A stretch of DNA of 64,000 bases, taken from NCBI GenBank assembly GCA_040756515.1, contig JBFLYW010000005.1:62001-126000 (forward strand), read 5' to 3'. This DNA comes from DSXH01 sp020724325. GTDB lineage: Bacteria; Bacteroidota; Ignavibacteria; Ignavibacteriales; Melioribacteraceae. The notes below the pieces were generated by a model, which did no database searches, had not been told where the DNA came from, and worked only from the letters and a program-made list of their open reading frames with translations. Positions 1-9,056 of this stretch are shown here, one piece after another; the first letter of the stretch is position 1, and every line of letters starts with the position of its first letter. The translations under genes were made by a program, and so were the position numbers.

Positions 1-492
1 CTTCAAATTGATGCTCACTCAGATTTACGCGAAAGCTACGAAGGTTCTAAATTCTCTCACGCCTCTGTAATGGCGCGGGTTGCAGAGTTTAATACAAATA
101 TTGTTCAGGTCGGTATCCGTGCGCAGTCTAAAGAGGAAGCAGATTTTAGAATAATGAATAGTATTAGAACTTTCTATGCACGCGAAATCAAACTTGGTAT
201 GTACGGCGATAATTGGCAGGAATTAGTCTCCAGATCCCTTACAGAAAACGTATATATTACATTTGATGTTGATGGATTCGATCCTTCTTTTTTAACTGCA
301 ACCGGAACTCCCGAACCGGGCGGTCTATTCTGGGATGAAACGATGAACCTGCTTAAAATTATTTGTCTGGATAAGAACATTGTAGGGTTTGATGTTGTTG
401 AACTGGCACCATCAAAAGCTCATCCATCTTCCAGTTTTGTTGCTGCAAAACTTGTATATAAAATACTCAATTACGCTTTTGTTAATAAATAA
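1..492 (+). CDS. Agmatinase/arginase family ureohydrolase, C-terminal part
   Basis: The reading frame is open from the first base, so the N-terminus lies outside the window. The fragment (163 residues) belongs to the binuclear-manganese ureohydrolase family, which hydrolyses agmatine (or arginine) to putrescine (or ornithine) and urea. Metal-ligand motifs are visible: DAHSD near its start and FDVDGFDPS about two thirds along, followed by the family's late FDVVELAP segment. Agmatinase is more likely than arginase from the overall look, but substrate cannot be settled from this part. nfeD follows after about 65 bp on the same strand. Confidence 0.85.
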   Translation, partial: LQIDAHSDLRESYEGSKFSHASVMARVAEFNTNIVQVGIRAQSKEEADFRIMNSIRTFYAREIKLGMYGDNWQELVSRSLTENVYITFDVDGFDPSFLTATGTPEPGGLFWDETMNLLKIICLDKNIVGFDVVELAPSKAHPSSSFVAAKLVYKILNYAFVNK

Positions 493-556
493 TATTGAAT
501 TATTGATTCATTTTGAGTAATTAACCATTGGTAAAATATTTTCTTTGGAGAATAAT

Positions 557-1870
557 TTGAAACGGTTAATTTTTTTTATATTAATCCTGATTACTGCTTC
601 ACTCGCTGCTCAGGAAAAAGTTTATAAAGCGAATATCGAAGGTGATATTAACCTTGGAATTGCACCTTATATTAAACGCGTTGTAAAAGAAGCTGAAGAT
701 AATTTTGCTTCGGCAATAATATTCCGTATTAACACATTTGGCGGAAGAGTAGACGCAGCTACACAAATTAAAGACGCAATACTCAACAGCAAAATCAAAA
801 CCATCGCATTTATAGACAAACGGGCAATCTCTGCCGGCGCATTAATTGCATTATCGTGCGAAAAAATTGTTATGGTTCCCGGTGCATTGATGGGCGCTTC
901 TACTGTGGTAGATCAAACAGGTCAAAAACAATCTGAAAAATATCAATCGTATATGCGTTCTGAAATGAGAGCTACTGCAGAAAAAAACGGCAGAAGAACA
1001 GACATTGCTCAGGCTATGGTTGATGAAACTATTATAGTTGCCGATCTACAAGACGACAGTACTAAACTTATTACATTAACCTCCGAAGAGGCGCTTAAAT
1101 TCAAAATGGCTGATACTGTTCTGACTAACATTGATCAACTGAAGGAATATTTTGATTTTCAGGATGCAGAATTTATAACACTCGATTCCAATTGGGCAGA
1201 GGATTTTGTAAGGTTTGTTAATAATCCTATTATTTCTTCTCTTCTAATTATGCTGGGGCTTATAGGGCTTTATACCGAGATCAAAACTCCGGGATGGGGA
1301 ATAGCTGGAACAGTTGGTATTATTTCCCTCGCAATCTTTTTTGGTGCCGGTTATATCCTTGAACTTGCTTCCATTTTAGAGATTCTGATGTTTGTAATCG
1401 GCGTTGTACTTCTGTTAATTGAAATTTTTGCTTTCCCGGGATTTGGAGTATTCGGAATTGCCGGCATTATATTAATGGTAGGAAGTTTATTCCTTGGACT
1501 AATTTCCGATTTTGAGATGATTGACTGGAGCATTATTTCGATAGCAATTATACAGCTTGGATTTACATTCTTATTTACTTTTATCGTTATTTACTTTTTA
1601 TTAAAATTTTTACCGAAGACTGAGATATGGGGAAAATTAATTTTGCAAGAAAAGGTTGCTGCAAAATCTGGTTATGCAGCAAGACCTCAGTTTGAACATT
1701 TTATCGGTTTACAGGGTGTTGCTTTTACAGATTTGAGACCGGCGGGCACAGCTTTAATTGAAGGTAATAGAGTTGATGTAGTTACCGAAGGGGATTACAT
1801 AAAAAACGGCAGCCGTATTTTAGTTAAATCTGTAGAAGGTTCTAAAGTTGTTGTTGAAGTGATAAAGTAG
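557..1870 (+). CDS. NfeD-like membrane-bound ClpP-class serine protease
   Basis: This 437-residue protein has a signal peptide (KRLIFFILILITASLAAQ), a ClpP/SppA-like protease domain (about 25-225), several membrane segments (about 225-350) and a C-terminal NfeD OB-fold domain. The motif FGGRVDAA and the presumed nucleophile Ser near residue 92 in AISAGALIALS match long NfeD homologues, which cleave hydrophobic membrane-protein segments and are often linked to stomatin-type partners. I chose TTG at 557 because GGAG (547-550) sits 6 nt upstream; the upstream TTG at 545 overlaps that ribosome site. The stop codon lies inside a strong bidirectional terminator. Confidence 0.88.
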   Translation: MKRLIFFILILITASLAAQEKVYKANIEGDINLGIAPYIKRVVKEAEDNFASAIIFRINTFGGRVDAATQIKDAILNSKIKTIAFIDKRAISAGALIALSCEKIVMVPGALMGASTVVDQTGQKQSEKYQSYMRSEMRATAEKNGRRTDIAQAMVDETIIVADLQDDSTKLITLTSEEALKFKMADTVLTNIDQLKEYFDFQDAEFITLDSNWAEDFVRFVNNPIISSLLIMLGLIGLYTEIKTPGWGIAGTVGIISLAIFFGAGYILELASILEILMFVIGVVLLLIEIFAFPGFGVFGIAGIILMVGSLFLGLISDFEMIDWSIISIAIIQLGFTFLFTFIVIYFLLKFLPKTEIWGKLILQEKVAAKSGYAARPQFEHFIGLQGVAFTDLRPAGTALIEGNRVDVVTEGDYIKNGSRILVKSVEGSKVVVEVIK

Positions 1871-1893
1871 CACAAATTAATGTGCTACTTTAT
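1862..1893. terminator. Bidirectional intrinsic terminator between nfeD and the lipoprotein gene
   Basis: A perfect 13-bp inverted repeat (arms 1862-1874 and 1881-1893, loop AATTAA) lies between two convergent genes. The arms end in A-rich/T-rich tracts, so it can work in both directions. The left arm includes the TAG stop codon of nfeD. Confidence 0.8.
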
Positions 1894-1897
1894 TTGT

Positions 1898-2935
1898 CTA
1901 TTGAAGAAGCTCAACAATATTTTTGTTGGATGATTTTTCGGTCCGCTTCATCGCTTTAATTTTTTGCAACGAGTCCTTTTCTTTAACATCAACTGTCAGT
2001 TCAATGTTTGTAAGAGTTTCTCCTTTAACAAGCAGTCCTTTATCTATATTAAAAATAATCTTTCCGTTCCCTGAAATTAACGGATCTTCAAACGAATACT
2101 TAACACCTTCTTCTTCACCTGTTTTATTGCCGCTCCATTTGGCAGTTAAATCTGCACTTATCAATGCACCTTTATCGCTTCCAATCTTTATGAAGTCATT
2201 AATCTTGAATACGGCAGTATTCTCAATATTAAATACGCTAACTTGAGCGGGATATTTCTTTTCCCACGTGGAATCTTTGCCAACCGGCTTCTCCGGAAGT
2301 TCTCTGAATAGTAATTGAGTCAGCGGGCGCAAAGCAGATTCGCTCAAATTTTTAGAGAGCTGGGATTTCTGTTCTGCAGTTAGTTTTTGAGGCTGCGGCT
2401 GCATTGAATTCATTTTGTCTATCATCTTATCCAATCTGGTTACTTCTACAACTTCACCTCTTGAACTTACGCGTGCGCGATATGGTGAGTTTGCGATACT
2501 CGCATATTCAATGAATCGCAGCTTCTCTTCCTGAGGAAGTTCCGCTTTTGAATCGAATGTTATTTTCTGCCCGTTGATATTTGCATCCAGATTTATCGAG
2601 GCAATATTTAAATTCATCTCAGCTATATTATCCTCATCAATTTCTAAAACTTCAATAACTACAAAATAGGTAAGTGTCTGAATCAGTTTTGAATTGATTG
2701 TAGAATCGGCTTTAATTGTTTCATCGGATGTTGAGATTGTAGTAAGCTTATATTTGAATTTATCCCCTTTAGAGAAGTTATATCTTAGTAATAAGTTCTC
2801 TTCCTTAAGAGTAATTGTTTCGAAATTATTACCGGCTTGTGGCTTGGCATCTTTCTTCTCATCCGATTTACTGCATCCGATTATTACAGTAATAAAAATT
2901 AAGCCGATGATCGAATAAAAATTTTTTCTTGTCAT
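1898..2935 (-). CDS. Lipoprotein of unknown function (DUF6263-like)
   Basis: A 345-residue exported lipoprotein: the N-terminus has a Lys/Arg start, a hydrophobic stretch and the lipobox VIIGC (Cys about residue 21), then a Ser/Lys/Asp-rich linker and a long beta-rich domain. It resembles the DUF6263 proteins common in Bacteroidota-type genomes, whose function is unknown. It is a single minus-strand gene, 55 bp downstream of ndk, and ends at the shared terminator. The family name is from pattern recognition only. Confidence 0.65.
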   Translation of the reverse strand: MTRKNFYSIIGLIFITVIIGCSKSDEKKDAKPQAGNNFETITLKEENLLLRYNFSKGDKFKYKLTTISTSDETIKADSTINSKLIQTLTYFVVIEVLEIDEDNIAEMNLNIASINLDANINGQKITFDSKAELPQEEKLRFIEYASIANSPYRARVSSRGEVVEVTRLDKMIDKMNSMQPQPQKLTAEQKSQLSKNLSESALRPLTQLLFRELPEKPVGKDSTWEKKYPAQVSVFNIENTAVFKINDFIKIGSDKGALISADLTAKWSGNKTGEEEGVKYSFEDPLISGNGKIIFNIDKGLLVKGETLTNIELTVDVKEKDSLQKIKAMKRTEKSSNKNIVELLQ

Positions 2936-2990
2936 TTTATTTCCATTTTAGTTAAATGTAATTCCCTCTCTTAAAAGGGGAGTAATGAAA

Positions 2991-3425
2991 TTAATTCCAT
3001 CCGTTAATTTCGAGAAGTTCTCTTCTGGAGAAGAAGTGCGAAATCTCTTTCATTGCATTTTCGTTTGAATCCGAACCGTGAACAATATTTTCCTGAATAT
3101 TTTCAGCATAGAGCTTTCTGATTGTCCCTTCTTCTGCTTTTGCTGGGTCTGTTGCACCTATTAGTTTACGAAACTCTTCTACTGCGTTTTCTTTTTCTAA
3201 TACTATTGGTAAACAAGGGCCGGATGTCATATAACTGATTAAGTCTTTGAAGAATTGTCTTTCTTTATGTACTTCATAAAATCCTTTTGCAGTATCTTCT
3301 GTTAGTCTTACCATCTTGAGTCCTAAGATTCTGAATCCTGCACTTTGTATTTGTGAAATAACTTTTCCGATTAATTCTTTTCGTACACAATCGGGTTTTA
3401 ATATTGCTAGAGTTCTGTTTGTCAA
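2991..3425 (-). CDS. ndk: Nucleoside diphosphate kinase
   Basis: Ndk moves the gamma-phosphate from ATP to other (deoxy)nucleoside diphosphates through a phospho-histidine. The 144-residue protein has the usual length; the active-site His is in NIVHGSDS near residue 118, and the N-terminus (TLAILKPDCV) is diagnostic. The start is TTG at 3425, supported by AAAGGAG five bases upstream. It is followed by the lipoprotein gene and preceded by sucD on the same strand. Confidence 0.97.
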   Translation of the reverse strand: MTNRTLAILKPDCVRKELIGKVISQIQSAGFRILGLKMVRLTEDTAKGFYEVHKERQFFKDLISYMTSGPCLPIVLEKENAVEEFRKLIGATDPAKAEEGTIRKLYAENIQENIVHGSDSNENAMKEISHFFSRRELLEINGWN

Positions 3426-3473
3426 ATTATCTCCTTTATAACAGGTTTAGAAAACTACCAAATTAATTTTTAA

Positions 3474-4490
3474 TTATTTTCTTTTTTTAACAGGTTTCGA
3501 TTTCTTAAAAATCTTTTTAACGTTTTTCACTTTCTTCATAACATTTTTATCATTTGCTATAACGCTTTTTCTTTTGGCTCTTACACCTGATGTTAGTTCC
3601 ATTTTACTTTTCCATTTCTCCAAAGCTTTCTTCATAGTAATTCCGATTTCTGCCGGACTTTCAACAACATGAATACCGGCATTTTTCATAGCAGCCATTT
3701 TTTCTGAAGCAGTACCTTTGCCGCCCGAAATGATAGCGCCGGCATGACCCATTCTTCTTCCTGGAGGAGCAGTTCTGCCGGCTATGAAGCCAACAACAGG
3801 TTTTTTAACATTCTTCTTTATAAACGCCGCGGCTTCTTCCTCTGCACTTCCGCCTATTTCGCCAATCATTATAATTCCTTCAGTTCCGGGGTCCTCATTA
3901 AATAATTTTATGATATCAATAAATCGTGAACCGATTACCGGGTCACCACCTATTCCAACGCAGCTCGATTGTCCTATCCCCAAATCTGTTAATTGTTTTA
4001 CAGCCTCATAAGTTAGAGTTCCGCTTCGGCTTACGACTCCTATCTTTCCTTTCTTGTGAATAGAGCCGGGCATAATTCCAATCTTTGCTTTACCCGGAGA
4101 AATAAGACCCGGACAGTTTGGACCGATTAATGTTACATTCTTTCCTAAAATGGAATTATAAATGGAAATCATGTCGCGTGCCGGAATTCCTTCTGTTATA
4201 CATACAATCAATTTTATGCCAGCATTTGCAGCTTCTAAAATAGCATCTCCCGCAAAAGCCGGTGGAACAAAAATAGCCGAAGCTTCTGCTTTAACTTCCA
4301 ATACTGCTTCTGCAACCGTGTTGAAGATAGGTATATTTGTCTCTTCGAATTTCTGCCCACCTTTACCAGGTGTAACACCGCCAACAACATTGGTTCCGTA
4401 TTCAATCATTTGATGTGTATGGAACGAACCTTCTCCGCCTGTAATTCCTTGAACAATTACCCGGGTTTTTTTGTAGAGAAGAATACTCAT
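3474..4490 (-). CDS. sucD: Succinyl-CoA ligase (ADP/GDP-forming) alpha subunit with Lys-rich tail
   Basis: The alpha subunit of succinyl-CoA synthetase (TCA cycle) carries the CoA-binding fold and the phospho-histidine. The N-terminal CoA-binding region (QGITGGEGSFHT), the GPNCPGLI motif and the active-site His in GHAGAII (about residue 249) are intact. The family is usually about 290 residues; this one is 338 because of a C-terminal extension of about 45 residues from about residue 293 that is very rich in Lys and Arg. sucC is not next to it. Confidence 0.95.
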   Translation of the reverse strand: MSILLYKKTRVIVQGITGGEGSFHTHQMIEYGTNVVGGVTPGKGGQKFEETNIPIFNTVAEAVLEVKAEASAIFVPPAFAGDAILEAANAGIKLIVCITEGIPARDMISIYNSILGKNVTLIGPNCPGLISPGKAKIGIMPGSIHKKGKIGVVSRSGTLTYEAVKQLTDLGIGQSSCVGIGGDPVIGSRFIDIIKLFNEDPGTEGIIMIGEIGGSAEEEAAAFIKKNVKKPVVGFIAGRTAPPGRRMGHAGAIISGGKGTASEKMAAMKNAGIHVVESPAEIGITMKKALEKWKSKMELTSGVRAKRKSVIANDKNVMKKVKNVKKIFKKSKPVKKRK

Positions 4491-4559
4491 TTTTTATTCC
4501 CTGGAATATTTTTTAAAATTGTTTAGACTAAATTAAGAAAGGATAGTGAAATATACTTG

Positions 4560-5975
4560 CTAAAAATTATTGAAAGAGAATTGTAGAAGACTTAATTCAT
4601 CAAATTCTTTTGCCATAACCTGCATACCGATTGGAAGACCAACTGAATTATTACCGAGTGGAATGTTAATACCAGGAATGCCGGCTAAATTTACCGAGGT
4701 TGTATAAATATCCATCAGATACATCTGAAGCGGGTCGGTTGATTTTTCTCCTATCTTAAACGCCACAGTTGGTGTAGTAGGTGTTATTATTAAATCTACT
4801 TCCTTAAAGGCATTATCAAAATCCTGTTTTAACAGGCGTCTAACTTTTTGAGCTTTACGATAATAAGCATCATAATAGCCAGCAGAAAGCACGTAAGTAC
4901 CAAGCATTATTCTCCTTTTTACTTCGCTTCCAAATCCTTCAGTTCTGGACTTAATATACATCTCATTTAGACTTGCTACATTCTTTGCCCTGTAACCGTA
5001 GTGAGCACCGTCGTATCTCGCCAGGTTTGAAGATGCTTCGGCTGTCGTTAGTATGTAATAGGTTGGAATTGAATATTCTGTATGTGGAAGTGAAATATCG
5101 ACTAATTGGCTGCCAGATAATTTAATTTTCTCAAGCTCGTCAGTAATTCTTTTTCTTATTTCAGGATCTAATCCAGCAGAAAAATATTCTTTTGGAAGCC
5201 CAATCGTAAATTTTTTATCGCATTTTATTTTGTCAACGAATTTTGGAACAGACTGGTTAGAAGAAGTTGAATCGTTTTTGTCATTACCGGAAATAACTTC
5301 CAAGATTAATGCAATGTCGTAAATGTTTTTTGCAAACGGACCAATTGTATCGAAAGAGGAACCATATGCAGTAAGTCCGAAACGGGATACTCTTCCGTAA
5401 GTCGGCTTTAATCCGAATAACCCGCAGAATGCAGCCGGCTGTCTTATAGATCCGCCGGTATCTGTGCCTATTGATGCATCGCATAAGTCCGCAGCTGCTG
5501 CAACAGCAGAACCGCCGCTAGAACCGCCGGGAACCCGTGTGTTATCGAACGGATTTAATACTGCGCCGAACGCAGAGTTTTCGTTCGATGATCCCATTGC
5601 GAATTCGTCACAATTTGTCTTGCCAATAATTATTGCATCTTCGTCTATTAATTTCTGAACCGCAGTAGCTGTATAAATTGCTTCAAAATTCTTTAGAATA
5701 TTCGACGAACAGGTAAGCGGTCTATCCTTCATTGAAAGAACATCTTTAATTGCTAATACCATTCCGGCAAGTCTGCCAGCTCTATTTTCCTTTAATTTTT
5801 GTTCTACTAAAATTGCAGTATCAATAGCGTCGTTGAATACGTAATTGAATGCATTAAGTTTCTTCTCTTTTTCAATTCGATATAGAAAACCTTTTACATT
5901 CTCTTTGAGTGATAACTTGCCAGATCGGATTAAATCAATTTTTTCGGCGTGATTTTTATAACCTTGCAATAGCAA
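4560..5975 (-). CDS. gatA: Asp-tRNA(Asn)/Glu-tRNA(Gln) amidotransferase subunit A
   Basis: GatA is the glutaminase/amidase subunit that supplies ammonia for making Gln-tRNA(Gln) or Asn-tRNA(Asn) by transamidation. The amidase-signature Ser-cisSer-Lys triad is visible: Lys in AIKDVLS, the glycine/serine block GGSSGGSAVAAA and TDTGGSIRQPA. Length (471) is normal for the family, and it ends with the usual G(L/M)PIGMQ segment. The start is probably TTG at 5975; a second TTG is two codons downstream. tatA is only 12 bp upstream, suggesting one transcript. Confidence 0.95.
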   Translation of the reverse strand: MLLQGYKNHAEKIDLIRSGKLSLKENVKGFLYRIEKEKKLNAFNYVFNDAIDTAILVEQKLKENRAGRLAGMVLAIKDVLSMKDRPLTCSSNILKNFEAIYTATAVQKLIDEDAIIIGKTNCDEFAMGSSNENSAFGAVLNPFDNTRVPGGSSGGSAVAAAADLCDASIGTDTGGSIRQPAAFCGLFGLKPTYGRVSRFGLTAYGSSFDTIGPFAKNIYDIALILEVISGNDKNDSTSSNQSVPKFVDKIKCDKKFTIGLPKEYFSAGLDPEIRKRITDELEKIKLSGSQLVDISLPHTEYSIPTYYILTTAEASSNLARYDGAHYGYRAKNVASLNEMYIKSRTEGFGSEVKRRIMLGTYVLSAGYYDAYYRKAQKVRRLLKQDFDNAFKEVDLIITPTTPTVAFKIGEKSTDPLQMYLMDIYTTSVNLAGIPGINIPLGNNSVGLPIGMQVMAKEFDELSLLQFSFNNF

Positions 5976-5987
5976 TATCCCGGATAA

Positions 5988-6191
5988 TTAATTCTCTAAT
6001 TTCTTCTCTTTCTTCGGTTCATCTGAGTCAGTTATTTTAATATCCTCTTCAACCTCTTTCATAGCTTTTTTAAATTCCCTCATTCCTTTACCAATTCCCT
6101 GTGCAAGTTCAGGAATTTTCTTAGAGCCGAATAAAATCAAAATTGCCAGAACAATTAGGATAATTTCAGTTGCACCTAAATTACCGAACAT
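5988..6191 (-). CDS. tatA: Sec-independent (Tat) translocase subunit TatA
   Basis: A 67-residue TatA/Hcf106-type protein: one N-terminal membrane helix (TEIILIVLAILILFG), the hinge FGSKKIPELAQ and an amphipathic helix followed by a charged tail. TatA forms the pore-like assembly that exports folded proteins. AGAGG lies just upstream of the ATG. It sits between purQ and gatA on the minus strand; TatC is not in this window. Confidence 0.94.
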   Translation of the reverse strand: MFGNLGATEIILIVLAILILFGSKKIPELAQGIGKGMREFKKAMKEVEEDIKITDSDEPKKEKKLEN

Positions 6192-6233
6192 ATCTACCTC
6201 TTGCTTCCATTTTTCGTTTTAAAAGAATTGCAG

Positions 6234-6926
6234 TCAATTAAAATATTTTGCAATTGATTTGAAAATTAGTGCACCATCGGTTTTTCCTAAAATCGGATCG
6301 CATGCGTTCTCCGGGTGAGGCATCATTCCTAATACATTTTTTCTCTTATTCGAAATACCAGCAATGTTTTTCAATGAGCCGTTAGGATTATATTTGTTTC
6401 GTACTGTTCCGTCGGATGATGAGTAAGTAAAGATAATCTGTTTATTAGCAATTAAGTCCTTTAATGTGTCTTCATCTGTGTAATAATTTCCCTGACCATG
6501 CTTTATCGGAATTCTAATTGTTTCTTTTCTAATACCTCTTGTAAATAAAGTATCCTTGTTCTCAATTTTAAGGTAAATATTCTTGCAGACAAATCTAAGA
6601 GATTCATTCTGAAGCATTACGCCAGGGAGCAGTCCGGTTTCAAGTAGAATCTGAAATCCGTTACAGATACCGAAAACAATTCCGCCGTTTTCTGCAAATG
6701 AGACAACTTTTTCTAAAATAGGTGAGAACTTTGCAATTGCGCCAGTTCTTAAATAATCTCCATAAGAGAAACCTCCAGGAAGAATTATTATATCGCAGTT
6801 TTTAAGATCTTGCTCTTTATGCCATAAAAATTCAGCATCAAATCCTAAGATTTTCTTCACAGAATAATACGCATCGTAATCGCAGTTAGAACCCGGAAAA
6901 ACTACCACGCCAAATTTCGGCTTCAT
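6234..6926 (-). CDS. purQ: Phosphoribosylformylglycinamidine synthase, glutaminase subunit
   Basis: PurQ is the class I glutamine amidotransferase subunit that feeds ammonia to PurL in step 4 of purine synthesis. The nucleophile Cys is in GICNGFQIL (about residue 93) and the His/Glu pair in MMPHPENA near the C-terminus. Length (230) fits the short PurQ of the three-subunit PurSQL enzyme. It overlaps purS by 4 bp (ATGA), indicating translational coupling. Confidence 0.97.
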   Translation of the reverse strand: MKPKFGVVVFPGSNCDYDAYYSVKKILGFDAEFLWHKEQDLKNCDIIILPGGFSYGDYLRTGAIAKFSPILEKVVSFAENGGIVFGICNGFQILLETGLLPGVMLQNESLRFVCKNIYLKIENKDTLFTRGIRKETIRIPIKHGQGNYYTDEDTLKDLIANKQIIFTYSSSDGTVRNKYNPNGSLKNIAGISNKRKNVLGMMPHPENACDPILGKTDGALIFKSIAKYFN

Positions 6927-7192
6927 TTTACTTCTTCCTTTTGATTTACTTCTGTTAAAGTAAATTCAAAATCTTCCATTATGGGATTGGATAATAATTT
7001 TTCCGAATATTCTTTTACTTCTTTTTCAGCAATTTCTATGTCAATTGTATCAACAAAAAATTCGATATACTTTCCAATCCGTGTATTTTTTACATTGTTA
7101 AAACCCAAGAGTTTTGCACCCTGCTCAACCGCTTTCCCTTGAGGATCTAATATCTTAGGTCTCCTCTTTACAATTACAGTTGCTTTGAACAA
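6923..7192 (-). CDS. purS: Phosphoribosylformylglycinamidine synthase subunit PurS
   Basis: PurS bridges PurQ and PurL in the multi-subunit FGAM synthase. The 89-residue protein shows the typical opening (ATVIVKRRPKILDPQGKAVE) of the family. The start is TTG at 7192 with AAGGAG about 8 nt upstream. Its last codons overlap the start of purQ by 4 bp. purL is not in the window. Confidence 0.94.
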   Translation of the reverse strand: MFKATVIVKRRPKILDPQGKAVEQGAKLLGFNNVKNTRIGKYIEFFVDTIDIEIAEKEVKEYSEKLLSNPIMEDFEFTLTEVNQKEEVK

Positions 7193-7213
7193 TTCTTAAT
7201 CTCCTTAAAAAAT

Positions 7214-7942
7214 TTAGCTGCCGTTTTTTATTCCGCTTATTTTATAAAAAAGATGTCTTAAAATTCCAAATAAAATTATTGAAAGAAAAATAAAGAAAAG
7301 AATATGACCGTTTGTAATTATTGTTAGAACCAAGGCGATTATTAATAATCCGAATAAGAAAACTTTTTCTTTAATCTTTCTGTCTTTTAGATTAGGGAGC
7401 GCATTGTATCTAACACGACTAACCATAAGCAAAGATAAAATAATTATCAATGGTGCAACAATAGAATCGAATGGCTCTATAATTTTTCCATCCTGATAAT
7501 ATGAAAAGATAAGAAGCGCTATTGTAATTGCAGCAAGAGGAATAGGAAGCCCGGTAAAATCTCCTTTTGTTTTTATCTCTTCTGTCATAACATTAAAACG
7601 TGCTAAGCGTAGAGCACCAAAAATAAGCAGTGAAGAGCTTAATAAAATTCCCCACGGACCGAATTGGAATGCATAAGCCTTAAAAATTAGAAAAGATGGA
7701 GCCGCGCCAAAACTAACTACATCTGATAATGAATCGAGCTCAACCCCGAACCGGCTTGCAGTATCTAATAGCCGGGCAATTATTCCGTCTAATGTATCGA
7801 AAATTGCTGCCGTAATAATAAAAATTGCAGCATAGCGGAAATTATTCTGCGATGCATAAAGTATCGACATAAATCCGCAGAAAATATTCATTGCTGTAAT
7901 AGTATTTGCGATAAATGCTTTAGAGATAAGAGGTTTATTCAT
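7214..7942 (-). CDS. pssA: CDP-diacylglycerol-serine O-phosphatidyltransferase
   Basis: PssA makes phosphatidylserine from CDP-diacylglycerol and serine in the membrane. The CDP-alcohol phosphatidyltransferase signature D-x2-D-G-x2-A-R-x8-G-x3-D-x3-D is complete (about residues 49-74), within a protein of about eight hydrophobic segments. I start it at ATG 7942 (MNKPLISKAF); the frame is open further upstream, but that part lies inside psd. The 8-bp overlap with psd makes a classic phosphatidylethanolamine gene pair. Confidence 0.95.
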   Translation of the reverse strand: MNKPLISKAFIANTITAMNIFCGFMSILYASQNNFRYAAIFIITAAIFDTLDGIIARLLDTASRFGVELDSLSDVVSFGAAPSFLIFKAYAFQFGPWGILLSSSLLIFGALRLARFNVMTEEIKTKGDFTGLPIPLAAITIALLIFSYYQDGKIIEPFDSIVAPLIIILSLLMVSRVRYNALPNLKDRKIKEKVFLFGLLIIALVLTIITNGHILFFIFLSIILFGILRHLFYKISGIKNGS

Positions 7943-8588
7943 CTGAATACTCGAATAATACTGTTTCACCTGCAGTAACAACATCGCCAGGTTTTACTTT
8001 TACTTTCCATGCTTTTGGTAGAATTACATCCGATCGGCTTCCGAATTTTATCATACCGAAACGATCTCCAATAGAGACCGAATCCCCCAATTTAAGATCG
8101 AAAACTATCCGCCGGGCAATAAAACCTGCAACCTGAGTAAATAATATCTTACCGTATTTACATGTTATGCCGATCTCCGACCTTTCATTTCTTAAATCTG
8201 CTTTATCATGAAACGCAACCAAATAATCTCCCTGAACATAGTTTAGGTAATCTACTGATCCATCGATAGGGATCCTGTTTACATGGACGTTTAACGGGGA
8301 CATAAAAATTGATAATTGTATGGACTCGCAATCCAAAAATCGTTTTTCAAAAACATCCTTAATTATTACTACTTTTCCGTCTGCTGGTGATACAATTACA
8401 TTTTTCTCTTTAGGTGGAGTTCTTTCAGGGTCCCGGAAAAAGTTGATACTAAAAAGTAAAAAACCGATTCCTATAATCATCAGCAGGTATTTGATCAATC
8501 CAGTTTGAATAAAAAAGGAAATTATTACTAATCCAATTGAAAATAGAGCCGAAATTATAAATGTACTTAGACCATATTTTGTAATCAT
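7935..8588 (-). CDS. psd: Phosphatidylserine decarboxylase, short form
   Basis: Psd turns phosphatidylserine into phosphatidylethanolamine using a pyruvoyl group formed by self-cleavage. The cleavage site is in KFGSRSDV (Gly-Ser, about residue 184), which fits the short (217-residue) FGSR-type proenzymes. Two N-terminal hydrophobic segments anchor it in the membrane. It is first in the apparent psd-pssA-purS-purQ-tatA-gatA run on the minus strand. Confidence 0.94.
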   Translation of the reverse strand: MITKYGLSTFIISALFSIGLVIISFFIQTGLIKYLLMIIGIGFLLFSINFFRDPERTPPKEKNVIVSPADGKVVIIKDVFEKRFLDCESIQLSIFMSPLNVHVNRIPIDGSVDYLNYVQGDYLVAFHDKADLRNERSEIGITCKYGKILFTQVAGFIARRIVFDLKLGDSVSIGDRFGMIKFGSRSDVILPKAWKVKVKPGDVVTAGETVLFEYSDE

Positions 8589-8727
8589 TAAGGTGACTTT
8601 AATTGTAAGAATGTGCAGACAAATGTAATATTTTCTGGCATTAATTTCTTGTGAATAATTTTTTTGCTAATTTTTCAAACCGAATTATCTATTGTTACAA
8701 TAAAACGTCTTTTAATTAGGAGGAAGG

Positions 8728-9054
8728 ATGAATTTAAATATGCAAGGAATGCTCAAACAGATTCAGAAGATGCAAGCAGACATGGCAAAAGTTCAGGCAG
8801 AATTGGAGAATAAAACCGTATCTGAAGAGAGCGGAGGCGGGATGGTTAAAGTTGTTGCTAACGGTAAAAAGGAAATTTTATCAATACACATAGATGATGA
8901 AGTGGCTAAAAGCGGTGATAAAGAAATGCTGGAGGATCTGATTGTAGCCGCAATTAATAAAGCATTAGCTTCTGCCGGTAAAATGGCTGAGGAAGAAATG
9001 GCAAGTATCACAAAAGGAATGCTTCCCCCTGGTTTTAATATCCCTGGATTATAA
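8728..9054 (+). CDS. ebfC: YbaB/EbfC family nucleoid-associated protein
   Basis: A 108-residue DNA-binding protein of the YbaB/EbfC family: a Met/Gln-rich N-terminal helix (GMLKQIQKMQADMAK) and the conserved G-x-G-x-V-K-V core (SGGGMVKVVANGKKEI). The family forms tweezer-like dimers and usually neighbours recR, as it does here, with only 2 bp between them. A strong AGGAGG precedes the ATG. Confidence 0.96.
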   Translation: MNLNMQGMLKQIQKMQADMAKVQAELENKTVSEESGGGMVKVVANGKKEILSIHIDDEVAKSGDKEMLEDLIVAAINKALASAGKMAEEEMASITKGMLPPGFNIPGL

Positions 9055-9056
9055 AA

